From Yamagishiella unicocca (taxonomy: Eukaryota; Chlorophyta; Chlorophyceae; Chlamydomonadales; Volvocaceae): a DNA stretch of 64,000 bases. The notes under the pieces are model-generated. The model was not told the origin of the DNA and made no database searches. It saw only the letters and a list, made by a program, of their open reading frames with translations. Of this stretch, positions 36,201-46,175 are shown one piece after another. The first letter of the stretch is position 1. Each line of letters begins with the position of its first letter. The stretch covers positions 372,001 to 436,000 of the forward strand of contig BDSL01000036.1 of assembly GCA_003116995.1 (NCBI GenBank). Reading direction: 5' to 3'. A program made the translations under genes and the position numbers.

Positions 36201-37007
36201 ACCCACGGGGCCCCTAGGCCCCGCCGGTCCGGCCGCCCGACTCCGAAGCCACTCCCACACCTGTCTTTAAAAAGGGGAGCTGTGCCACATGCACCCCTGT
36301 AGCGCGCTATCGCGAGGTGTAGCCTTTAAACCACTTTCCGATCCTGCGCCGGCCCCAAAATCCTCGCACCCTCAGGGCGGCGCGACCCGCTTTGACTACC
36401 TGGACCTGGCTGTGCAGCCGCAAAAGGGCAAGGCGCTGCTGTTCTTCCCCGCCTTTTCGGACGGCACCTCGGACGTCAGGTACGCCGACGTCCGTTCCAG
36501 CGCAGCACCCTGGATTCCATCGTGTAATGAATATTGCTAGACAGGGTGCTGCTGGACAGGGATTTGTGCAGGTTGCTTCTTGCCATTTTCCCGCACGCGC
36601 CATGTGTTCGGGTCTCCCCTCCTGGTTTTAGCCTAACGCGCTGAGCTTTCGCATCTGCGGGCCGCAACGCCACGCCCTGAGGCCTGGACTAAGCAAAGCA
36701 CGAAGCGCAGCAGTCACGGTTTTGGCCGGAATTGCACGTTGGACCCTCGGCTCTTTGCTGAAGATTGCAGCCCTTTTCTTACAGGTCGCTTCATACGGCA
36801 GAGGACGCCGTGGACATCAAGTACGCTACGCAGCAGTGGGTGGCCCGGGGGTTGCCCAAACCTCCAGCCAAGGCGCAGCAAGAGGCTGTGACGCGGCAGG
36901 AGACGGAATTGGAGCTGAGAGAGCGGGCGGGGCGGCAGGCCAAGGGTAGCAAGGCGATCGCTAAGGGTGGGAAGGGCTTTGGAAGCAAGCCTGGGAAATC
37001 ATGTTGA
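33261..37007 (+). CDS. prolyl 4-hydroxylase alpha-subunit-like dioxygenase
   Basis: Seven exons give about 429 residues: 33261-33331, 33833-34353, 34585-34758, 35111-35181, 35472-35597, 36376-36479, 36785-37007. The first exon and its junction are the weakest part; the rest is well bounded. The family hydroxylates peptidyl proline using Fe(II), 2-oxoglutarate, O2 and ascorbate. In volvocine algae this supports Hyp-rich wall and matrix glycoproteins. The catalytic domain begins at PPVITVDAFLTGEECDRMIQQAESS. Iron ligands are His292 and Asp294 (HFLAHEDGFP) and His359 (SLHTAEDAV); Lys368 (DIKYATQQW) would bind 2-oxoglutarate. No signal peptide is visible: the N-terminus is acidic/Ala-rich, with a charged RRERERAARR stretch before the domain. 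The C-terminus extends past the domain in a Lys/Gly-rich tail (KAIAKGGKGFGSKPGKSC). A cytosolic or nuclear place is therefore possible. Confidence 0.88.
34443..34515 (+). repeat. 36-bp tandem repeat in P4H intron
   Basis: Two copies of a unit starting GGATGAC and containing GCAACGACCGGGTAACGACC start at 34443 and 34479. Each unit itself contains a 10-base near-duplication, ACGACCGGG. They lie in the intron after the second P4H exon. Confidence 0.85.
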
Positions 37008-38046
37008 CAGCGAGGAACTTCCGCAGCGGCCACGGGGCAAATATAGTTTAGCATGTGAAGGGGATTTGGGGAATCAAAGGGGATTGAGGCCTCAGATTTT
37101 CCAGAAGTGCTTTTTGCGATTCGTGGAGGTCAACATGTAATTACGTCGTGAAGCAAAGAGGTTACGTTATTATCTCTTTAGCCATATTCTCATTAGCTTA
37201 ATGACAGCGCACGTACCAGGGGTCCAGGTTCGCACAGCTTCCTGAGGCCGACTGACACACCTCAAGGCCCTTGGACAGCGTACGTGAAAGCTTTCTCTGA
37301 TCGCACCGATCACACCGAGGCGGCTAGCTCATGCACAAGCAACGCCTTGACGTAGCAACAGCAAAAACTGCAAGCAGACTTAGGATTGGGTCGAGTTTCC
37401 CAGCCATCCTCCGCCCTAGTCCCACGGGTCGGCGGGTCTCCTTGCCGCCCCCGTGCTCCCGCGCTCCCAGCGCTCGTCCCCTCGGTCGACAAAAAACTCG
37501 ACTTCATTTGGTAGATTTCGCTGAGTTCCAGCACTGGGCGAGCCCGCAGCGCCGCCTTCGGCGCACAAAGCCGCCGGCTGAGCAGCAGCCTTCCCCGCTG
37601 CCCGCTGTCTAGCAGCTGTCTGGGCCGCCCGCTGCGCTCGAGCAACGCAAAATAGTAGTCAGAACCTCATCAGCCAGGTGCGCTGGGGGTGGGAGTTCTA
37701 AAGTTGGCGCGAGCGTTGATTTTGTGAGGCGAGCTGGGGAAGGCCCGCGCACCGCTGCAGCAGCCACTGCGCATTGCAGGAATCCGGTCCCATTTGGCGT
37801 ATAGCAGACAGTGTGTGTCGGAAACCAATCACGGCCCTATGGACCATTTCCATTTGCGTGTCCGTCTGGGCGTTTCGAATTTTTTCCGAGATGCCCTCAG
37901 CAGTTTGCCTGGCCGGCGAATACACGCATCAACTGCCAACCTAAGCTGATCCGCTAGCTCTCCATCCTCACCAGCAGTCCTTACAAGAGCACCCGAGCGA
38001 CAAAGCGGACCCAAGTCGTCTTGCGTGGAGCCGCGGCTGGGCGCCG
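37008..38046. other. P4H 3' region and AP2-gene 5' region
   Basis: The P4H stop is at 37007 and a TGTAA at 37136-37140 probably ends its transcript. The remaining 900 bases lead into the AP2 gene and are likely its promoter and 5' UTR. Nothing else is supported. Confidence 0.45.
37136..37140 (+). terminator. TGTAA poly(A) signal for P4H
   Basis: TGTAA lies 128 bases after the P4H stop, a normal distance for the Chlamydomonas-type signal. Confidence 0.6.
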
Positions 38047-39680
38047 ATGTCGGGAAGCGGCCCGCCCGCTGCTGGCGGCACGCGGGCTGGCTGCACCGGG
38101 GACGAAATGGATCTGGACGATCGAGCTCCCCCGTACGGCAATCCGAACTGCAGCATTAGGACCATCGCGGCGTCGAGTCTGGAAGCGGCGGCGCGGCGAG
38201 GGGCTGTGAGTGGCGCAGGTGCAGATCTCCGGCCCCAGACGTCGAGCGACTGGGCCTCAGCCGCTGAGCGCGGCTCGCACTCTTCGGAGATGCTGCACTT
38301 CCAGTCCCTCGGCCAGCATCAGCGGCAGCCCGCCCCTGCCCCACCGGCGCCCCAGTACCACCACCAACAAAACCAGCACCACTATAACCATAATCGGCAT
38401 CACCACTCCAGCCAGCCTTTACAGCCCGCCCATCATGCGTCGCAGCCGCAGCCGCCGCAATTACTGCAGCTGCCGCAGCCACCGCTGACTGGAGGTCGGC
38501 CAAGGGGTGGCGGCGGCGGCGGCGGCGGCAGCGGCAGCGGCAGCGGCAGCGGCAGCAGCGGCGTTGTCGATGGTGGCAGCACCGGGTGCGCGGGTGGCCA
38601 TGTTGACGTGGAACGTGCGGCCGCTGCTGCAGCGGCGGCGCTGGTGGAGTTTGAGGCCTTGGGTGGCAGCGGGCGCCCGAGCGGAGGCTGCAGGGGCTTC
38701 GATGGGTTGCCCCAGCCCCATCACCAACAGCATCACCAGCACCACCAGCAACAACAACAGCAACAACAACAGCAGCAGTATCTACAGCAGCAGCCACAGC
38801 AGCAGCCACAGCAGCAGTCACAGCAGCAGCCACAGCAGCAGCAGCAACATAAAGGCCACCCGCATGCAAACATACAGCAGCAGCAATACGGCATCTTGTA
38901 CGGGTCTCAATCGCCCGCGGGCAACATGCAGGGGCGTCCGGAGCTGCAGGCGCTCACACCCGTGCCGCCGCCTGGCGTGGCCGGCAGCACCGGCATGCCG
39001 CCGCCCCAGCACCAGCATGACCAGCAGCACCAGCAGCACCAGCAGCACCAGCAGCACCAGCACCAGCACCAGCAGCCCTCGCCACACCCGCCCCCACAGC
39101 CGCAGCAGCCGCAGCAGCCGCAGCAGCCGCAGCAGCCGCAGCAGCCGCAGCAGCCGCAGCAGCACCACGCCTACCCGCATCACCTGCAGCAGGCGCTCCA
39201 GTCCCACTGTCTGGACTCACCGCAGCTGCTGCACGGCCGTGGCGCCTCCTCGCCCCTCATGCTGCCGACCAATGGGTCGCCCATGCACGGCGGCGGTGGC
39301 GGCAGCCTGGCGATGCTGGGCAGCGGCATGACGCCGCCGCCGGCGCTGCCGGCGCTGCTGACGGTGGCGAAGCCCCCTGTCCCTCCAGAGGTGCATCAGG
39401 TATGTCGTTGGGTCGTTGGGTCGTTGCGTTGCGTCGTTGGGTCGTTGGGTCGTTGGGCCGTTGGGCCGTTGGGTCGTTGGGTCGTTGGGTCCCCGAGCGC
39501 GGATTCGCGTTTCAGGCGCGCGTCCGTTGTCTCAGCTGCGTCGATTATGCGCCGGCGCAACCTTTTCAACGTCATGGATCCTCGCCCCGCAGGACGTTTC
39601 CCAAATATTACTACCCCTGCACGCATGCGCCTCTTAGGCGCTCTGCCTTCTCGCTCTCAAACCCGACCAGCCACTACTGC

Positions 39681-39711
<31 letters not shown>

Positions 39712-42700
39712 CTCCTCTCGGTATCCACATGCGTGCCCTTTCCTCCCAGCAACCCGGTGACGCACATCCGCCTAAACAGGACATGTGCGAGCGCTTCATG
39801 CGCGGCCTGGCCGCCCTCATGGCCCGCAGCGCCCGACGCGCCCCGACGCTGACGGTAGGCGGAATGACACTGGCCCTGGATCTCAAGACCAGGCGCGGAC
39901 CCATTGGCACCAGCTCCAAGTGGGTCGGGGACTGCAGCCGCAGCGCTGCGGAGGGTCCGCGTTTTGTATCGTGACGTGCCCGTCCGTCAGCGTTGCAAAT
40001 TTGCAATGCCTTTGGGTTACTGCGCCTGTGTGTGATGTCTTGCGCCGGTCATCATCTCGCGCCAGGTCCGCGTCTGGCCGTGTCGGCCGTAGGCAGCTGC
40101 ATGTGAAGTTGGCAGCAGGCGCGGGAAGGGGCGGATAAGGGACGCTTGGCGACTGGTACTGGTTTTGAATTATGGGTAAGCTGATAATGATGACTGTGGT
40201 GCTCCGCTTCCTGCTCGGCCTCTTGACCCCGTACTAGCCCCCTCCCTGCTGCCCCTTCTGCCCCACCTGCCGGCCCCTCCGCTGCTCCGCTTGCCATCAC
40301 ACCAACGACCGCCACCACACCACCAACGACCGCAATTACAACACCAACGACCACACGCGACCCCGCTCATCACATCAACGACCATCCCACCAACCACGGC
40401 CGCACCACCGGCGGCGGTGGCACGCCATCGGCCCTCACTCTCGCTGGTGCCGCCGCCGCTGCCGTCACCGCCATTGCCACTGGCACTGCCACCGCCGCCG
40501 GTGCCGGTGCGGGCCCAAGGTATCGAGGGGTGACGAGGCACCGGCGCACCAAGCGCTGGGAAGCGCACATCTGGGAGGAGCGGCGGCAGGTTTACCTGGG
40601 AGGATTTGAGGTAGGCCGCTCCAGAGGAGGGCGCTTCGGGGCTGGGAGAGTATGGGGAGTGGAGTGAAGTTGAGGATGCTGTGGCGCTTGCTGGTGCGAT
40701 TGCGATTACGTTTTGGGTTCATGAGGTTTGAATTTAAATGGGGATGTGGCGTGCACGTCCGACGCCTGTTCCCGAGTGCGGAAAGGTCGTTAGGTTTACA
40801 TGCTGGGGACGGAACCTCCGAACGCAGTGCTGTCATACTGTCCGCATGCCGAGCGGCCGAATCGTTGGACGCCATGGCCCCCCTGACCCCTCAACCCTGT
40901 TCCCCTGCCTGCCCCGCCATCACTTCCACGTTCCGTGGCCTCTGACCCCGCCATCACTTCCACATCCCGTGGCCTCTTCACCCCGTCACTGTCCCATTGC
41001 CTTCGGAACCCAGATTGAGGAACACGCCGCCAAGGCTCATGACGTGATGGCCATCCGCTGCCGGGGCACCGACACAGTCCTCAACTACGTGGCCGACACG
41101 TACACGGAGATGCTACCGCTGCTGCTGCCGCACAACGGCCGCCGGCCGCTGCACCGGGTAGGGTAGTCGCAGGGGACCTGGGGTGCAGGGAGTTGCGAGT
41201 GCACGTGTAGTGAGCGAGGAAGCACACTGTCCAGGAGACATGGGGTGCAGGGAGTTGCGACCTGGAGTGCGCGTGCAGTGAGTGAGCAAGCACACGGTCC
41301 AGGAAACGGGGCCTTAGGAGATGGTGCCCGGGAACACCAGGTTCTGCCTCTTGGTCTGGAACCCACTGTAACCGTTACAACAACCAGGCGCGGCGAGGGT
41401 GCGAGGAGACCGTAGCCAGCATCAGCAATCGGCGTCCTGAGTAGTGAAGGCGTGCACGTAGGCTCGTCGGCTAGACGCCCCACCCACAGTCCGCCACCCT
41501 TCCTAGGTCATCGCTGCAACTTAGATAGCGAATCCATTATGTTTCTCTCGCTTTCTCTCGCTTTCCCTCCCCGTAGAATGAGGTGGTGCGGCTGCTCCGA
41601 AGCCACGGCAAGGAGGCCACCCGCCAGACGCATGCCGCCGGCAGAACCGCGGGTCGGCCGCTCCTCTCGGAGTCGCCGCCCGAGCCGCCCGTCACCATCT
41701 TCGGTGACGACGAGTGCGACCTGTACGGCGCCATGCCTGGCTCGACGAAGCCCGGCGGTGGCGGCAGTGGATCAGGACCTGCCAGCCTGCCTGCCTCACC
41801 AGCCGGTAAGGGTGCCTGCCCAGCTGCTCAGCTGCTCAGCTGCCTGTCTGCCCGGCTGCCCAGCTGCCCAGCTGCTCAGCTGCCCAGCTGTGTCTCCCTT
41901 GCCTGGCGGCACCCTGTCTGTCGCAACTAGCACTGTCGCCACATTGCTACTACTACTGCTGCTGCCTACCTACACGTTCCCCCCCGTCGATGTTGCGTAA
42001 CTCGTGCTTGCAACTAATGGTACTCGTTTTGGCGTTTTCAAACGTAAGCAATGGCCGTTCCCATTTCGCATTCGGTGTTCCAAACCAGGCTGGCTGTGTG
42101 CTTCCGGCGGTGGTGGTGGCGGCGGCGGCGGCGGCGGCGCGTCACCTTGGGCCCTCCCCTGGAGTCACCACGGCTCCGGCATCCAGTCACCAATGGCGCT
42201 ACCGCCCGCGCCCCACTTCTCTCCCTACGGCCCCGGACCCGGCGGCGGCGGCGGTGCCGGCGGCGGCGGTACGGAAGGCCGGCCGATGAGCCCAGGCGCG
42301 GCGGCGGCGATGGTCTTCGACGCTCTGGCGCCCGGTTACGGAGGAGGCTGGGCCCCAACGGCGGCGGAGGGGCTCATTGGCGGCGCCGACGGCAGCGGTT
42401 CTTGGGGCGGCGGCGGCGGCGGCAGTGGCATACTGCCGTACATCGATTCCATGGAGGGCATGGGGCCAGAGGTACGCGACGTACGGGGCAATGTACGGGT
42501 TTGGCGTCAAACGCAGCTTCCAGGAGCCGAGCGACCACACTGCCCCGCGCGCCCCTTCGAGCGCAGCTGCGACAGGCATCTTGTCGCCCAATGCTGTCTA
42601 CTCGATTCCGTACAGACCTGATGGCCCCTAATCTCGCCTTTCTGTGCCCTTCGTAAGTACGCCCCCTCGCGCCCCCCGGGCTCGTCAACACTCACGGCCA

Positions 42701-44961
42701 ACGATTACCCTGCCTTGGGCTCGTCGCATTCGCCGCCGTTACGCCGCAGGATCCGGATCTACTAGACTTGCAGTACAAGCAGACGCTCCGCGATATGCTG
42801 CGCCTGCAGCATCCGCCTCCCCCACCTGGGTACGGTTTCGGAGCCGCCGCTGAAGGCCCTGCCGGTGACTTACCACAGCGCACAGCCTCGGGCGACATAC
42901 ACGGCCGCGGCCCCGGATTGGCGGCGCCGGCGCCGCAGTCGTCGTACTCCATGTACGACTCACACCCCTACGGTGCTGACGGCGGCATGTACGGCTTCGC
43001 GCATTCCTTTCGTCCCGACGGTCCGATGTGCGGCCCAATGGGGACGGCGCCAACTGAGAATGGTGGCGGCGGCGCTGCAGCGGCGGCGGCGGCGGCAGCG
43101 GCGGCGCAGGCAGTTGTGGGGACGTTGGCGCACCGGGGTGGTGGCGGCGGCGGCGGCGGCGATGGCGGCGGCGGTGGCAGTGGCAGTAACAGTGCTGCAA
43201 TAGCAGGTGGGCCTTCACGCCTTCTGAAGCGCGAGAGGAGGGCTTGGGGGAAGGGCAAGCCGTACTTTGCGACTGTACTGTGGTCGGCAGACCCCGGGTG
43301 CGCAGCATGCCGTACATTCGTGTTGCTGTTCACCGTACATTGACTTGCCGTACCAACGGCATGACGACACCACTGCTGCCGCCCGCCCTCCTCACTCCTC
43401 CCGCGCCGGACGCAGGTCGCTGCGGGGGCTGCTGCAGCGGCCAGCAGGGCCCTACGCGCAGCGGCCTCACGGCCTTCGCCTCCGGCCCCCCGCCCCGCAC
43501 CGCCAGCGGCAGCCTCGCGTCGTACATCACTGCGCTACAACCGCCTGTGCCTCCCGGGGGCCCCACGCCGCAGCACCACCCGCCTCTAACGCCCGTCAGC
43601 CGTACGCCTCAGTCCCGGTCCAGCTACAAGCCAGCGCCTGGCCCTGGTCGCAGTGCCCGCGCCGGTGGGGCTGCCGCCGCTTCACGTGAGGCTCATCACC
43701 GGGCTTGCCTGCCCGACAGCATGCACCCCTCCCAGGCGGTTGGCTCGCAGCCGCCTCCGGACCCGTTGGGCGGCCTCCTCCTCAGCTACCACTCGGCCCC
43801 CGCCGGGCAGCTGAGCAACTGCAGCGCCGTGTCCAGCGAGGGCGCTGACACGGTTGCTGCTGCCGCGGCCGGCGCTGATGGGTTTGGGGGCCTGGCGTCG
43901 ACGGTGCCAGCGAGGCCAGGGCGCGATGCGTGCGAGGTGGCGGATGGGTACGGCGACGGCGGTGGCGGCGGCGTCAGCCGGGCAGGCGCTGCTTCTCCTG
44001 GCCTTGCGACGCTCGAAGGTCCTGTACGACGAGCTGCTAGCAGCAGCGAGGGCGGCACGGTGAGGGACTGGGAGTTTAGGCCCACGGGTCGCTGCGTTGA
44101 CTCGGAGCAGCAACAGCGGCTTTATCATCATCACCAGCAGCAGCAGCAGCAGCAGCAAGAGCAACAACAAGGTTACCTGCAGCAGCCGCAGCAGCACGTC
44201 CTGGATGAGCCCTTCTCGGCCGCCTGGCCGCCCCCTTGGCGCTCATTGAGTGACGTGGGGCAGCAGCAGCACGCGGCGGCCCTTGCAGCGGCAGCGGCGT
44301 TGTCCGCCGCCGCCGACGGCGGCGGCGACGGCGGCGACACACGCAACCACGCCGCACAGCCGCTATCGTACGGCAATGGCGGTGGCGGCGTCGGTGGTGC
44401 GATCTATGGCGGCGGTGCGGACCCTAGCTGGGCGGGTATGGACGGCGCATTCGCCGGGTCCAAATTGAGCCTCAACGGGCTGGCGGCGCTAATTGGCCTT
44501 ACAGGCGGCGGCGGCGGCGGCGACGTCGACCTCCTCGAGGCCGCTGCTCTGCCCGTGCCGTCGGCAGAGAGCGTCGCCGCGGCTGAGGCCTGGTTAGCGC
44601 AACAGGAAGCTCTGATGGCGGAGCTGGAGCGCTACAGCCGAGCTGATCTGCCGACGACGATGCCGTACGATGGCGGAGGCGCAGGTGGTGGGTCGGCGAT
44701 GATGTCGTACGACGCTCAGCAGGAGGCGTATTGGGGCGTTCCGCCCGGGTACCAATACCCGCTCCCACTTTCGCCGTCGCAGCAGCAGCAGCAAATGCTT
44801 CGCTATGAACACGAGCAGCAACAGCAACTGCAACAGCAGCAACCGCCACAGCAGCCACAGCAACAGCCGCAACAACAGCCGCAGCGAAATAATGAGCAGG
44901 TTGACAACGATTACTACTCTAGTAGCGACATTCAGCAGCAGCAACGGCAACAGCAGCAACA

Positions 44962-44994
<33 letters not shown>

Positions 44995-46114
44995 GCAGCA
45001 ACAGCAGCAGCAGCAACAGCAGCAGCAACAGCAGCAGCAACAGCAGCAGCAGCAACGACAGCAGCAGCAACAGGTTACGAATGTTCACCAGGAGGCTGTG
45101 CCACACCGGTCAGCCCCCGAACAGCCTGGCCAGCAGCACCAGCGCCAGCACCAGCACCAGCAGCAGACCATCGGCCATGCCCTTACACCGGCGGAGACGC
45201 ACCTGTACCAGGGTTGCCCGGTAGGGCTTCTGCGCGGCAGCGACGGCGACGGCGGAGGCGATGATAGCAAGGGCGGAGGCAGTATCGAGGCTGGTGGTGC
45301 GCGGCCTCCGCCGCCGCCGCCGTCGCAGCAGCAGGAGCACGAGAGTGGCCCCGGACCGGCAGCGCCGCCGCTGCCGGCAAGGTTGGCGTTGCAGTCCACC
45401 GGGCCGCTGCGTGGCGGCACCTGGAGGTTTGGGTCGTCGGGGAGCATCAGCAGCGGCGGCGGCGGCGGCGATGGCGGCGGCGGCGCGATGCATCAGCCGG
45501 CGACGCCCCTGCCGTCACCGTCACCGCAGCTCTCGGACCCAGTGACAGGGCCCCGCCAGCTGCTGCCGTCGCACGGCGGCACCGGACAGATTTCGGCGCC
45601 GGCTCCAGGGGCGGCAGCCGTCAACATAACACGTGTGCGGGGCAGGGAGGGAAGTACCGGCGGCAGCACGGCCGGAGGCGCTGGCGGCGGCGGCAGCGGC
45701 GCCTCCGCCCCGCCGAACGCATGTGGGGCCACGACAGCAGGGGCAGGGGCAGGCGACGACGGCGGCGGCGGCGGCGGCGGCGAGGAGTGCAGCACGGGGC
45801 CGGGCAGCGGCGGTGAGGGTGGCGGCTTCGACGGTGATGCGCACAGGCGGAAGCGGCAGGCGCTGGACCTGCTGCCGCTGCCGCTTCAGCCGCCGCTCTC
45901 CCCGCCTAATCCCGGTGTCAAGGAGGTCCGTGCTTCGTCGGACGGGAGCACTCACAGCACCGTGCCGATCGCTGGCGCCGCCGCCGACGCCCCTGGTGCA
46001 CACGAGCTGCCGCCCCCTGGTGGTCCGGTTGGCTTTGCTATGGGAACCATCACGACTGCTGCTCCGGCGACACCCCTCGGCGGGGCGTACCACCACCCGC
46101 CCGCCACCAACTAA
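38047..46114 (+). CDS. giant AP2-domain transcription factor
   Basis: Eight exons give about 1935 residues: 38047-39399, 39750-39919, 40238-40610, 41014-41157, 41577-41805, 42089-42471, 42750-43206, 43416-46114. The single AP2 DNA-binding domain is at residues about 602-657, split by an intron between LGGFE and [13 protein letters not shown]. It starts [20 protein letters not shown] and includes RQVYLGGFE and [13 protein letters not shown]. This is the AP2/ERF fold of plant nuclear regulators. Around it the protein is nearly all low complexity: His/Gln runs, (Gln-Pro)n, Gly and Ala runs, and a polyQ tract near residues 1543-1590. These could be activation or phase-separating segments (inference). 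Start choice: ATG 38047 is the first in frame; [11 protein letters not shown] at 38107 is an alternative. No second AP2 repeat was found. Its targets cannot be predicted from sequence. Confidence 0.85.
38710..39170 (+). repeat. CAG/CAC/CCG-type codon repeats (Gln/His/Pro runs)
   Basis: Coding repeats in the first exon of the AP2 gene give [10 protein letters not shown], (QQP)n, (HQQ)n and (QQP)n stretches. CAG and CAA codons are mixed, which tends to limit slippage. Confidence 0.85.
39405..39490 (+). repeat. TCGTTGGG octamer minisatellite
   Basis: About ten copies of TCGTTGGG with a few variants (GCGTTGCG, CCGTTGGG) lie immediately after the first donor of the AP2 gene, inside its first intron. 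Confidence 0.9.
41171..41310 (+). repeat. diverged tandem duplication in AP2 intron
   Basis: Two copies of a unit of about 62-70 bases share GGGTGCAGGGAGTTGCGA (at 41181 and 41243) followed by AGCAAGCACAC-like and GGTCCAGGA-like segments. They lie in the intron after the second AP2 half-domain exon. Confidence 0.75.
41818..41891 (+). repeat. CAGCTG palindromic array
   Basis: About eight copies of CCCAGCTG/CTCAGCTG lie at the 5' end of an AP2-gene intron. CAGCTG is palindromic (and an E-box sequence), so the array can fold on itself. Confidence 0.8.
44930..45075 (+). repeat. long CAG/CAA tract (polyGln)
   Basis: An almost pure glutamine run of about 48 codons, broken by a few Arg, lies in the last exon of the AP2 gene. 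Interspersed CAA codons are present throughout. Confidence 0.9.
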
Positions 46115-46175
46115 GCAGTCAGCAGCCGCCACCACCCGCCCGCCACCAACTAAGCAGCCAGCAGCCGCCACCACC
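46090..46175 (+). repeat. 39-bp tandem duplication spanning the AP2 stop codon
   Basis: Unit 46090-46128 is repeated at 46129-46167 with one change, then a partial third copy. Each unit contains CACCAACTAAGC, so the TAA stop at 46112-46114 recurs in frame at 46151-46153. Confidence 0.9.

Noticed and set aside
44594..45106. minus-strand frame with a very long polyLeu run
   Set aside because: It is the complement of the polyGln tract in the AP2 gene.
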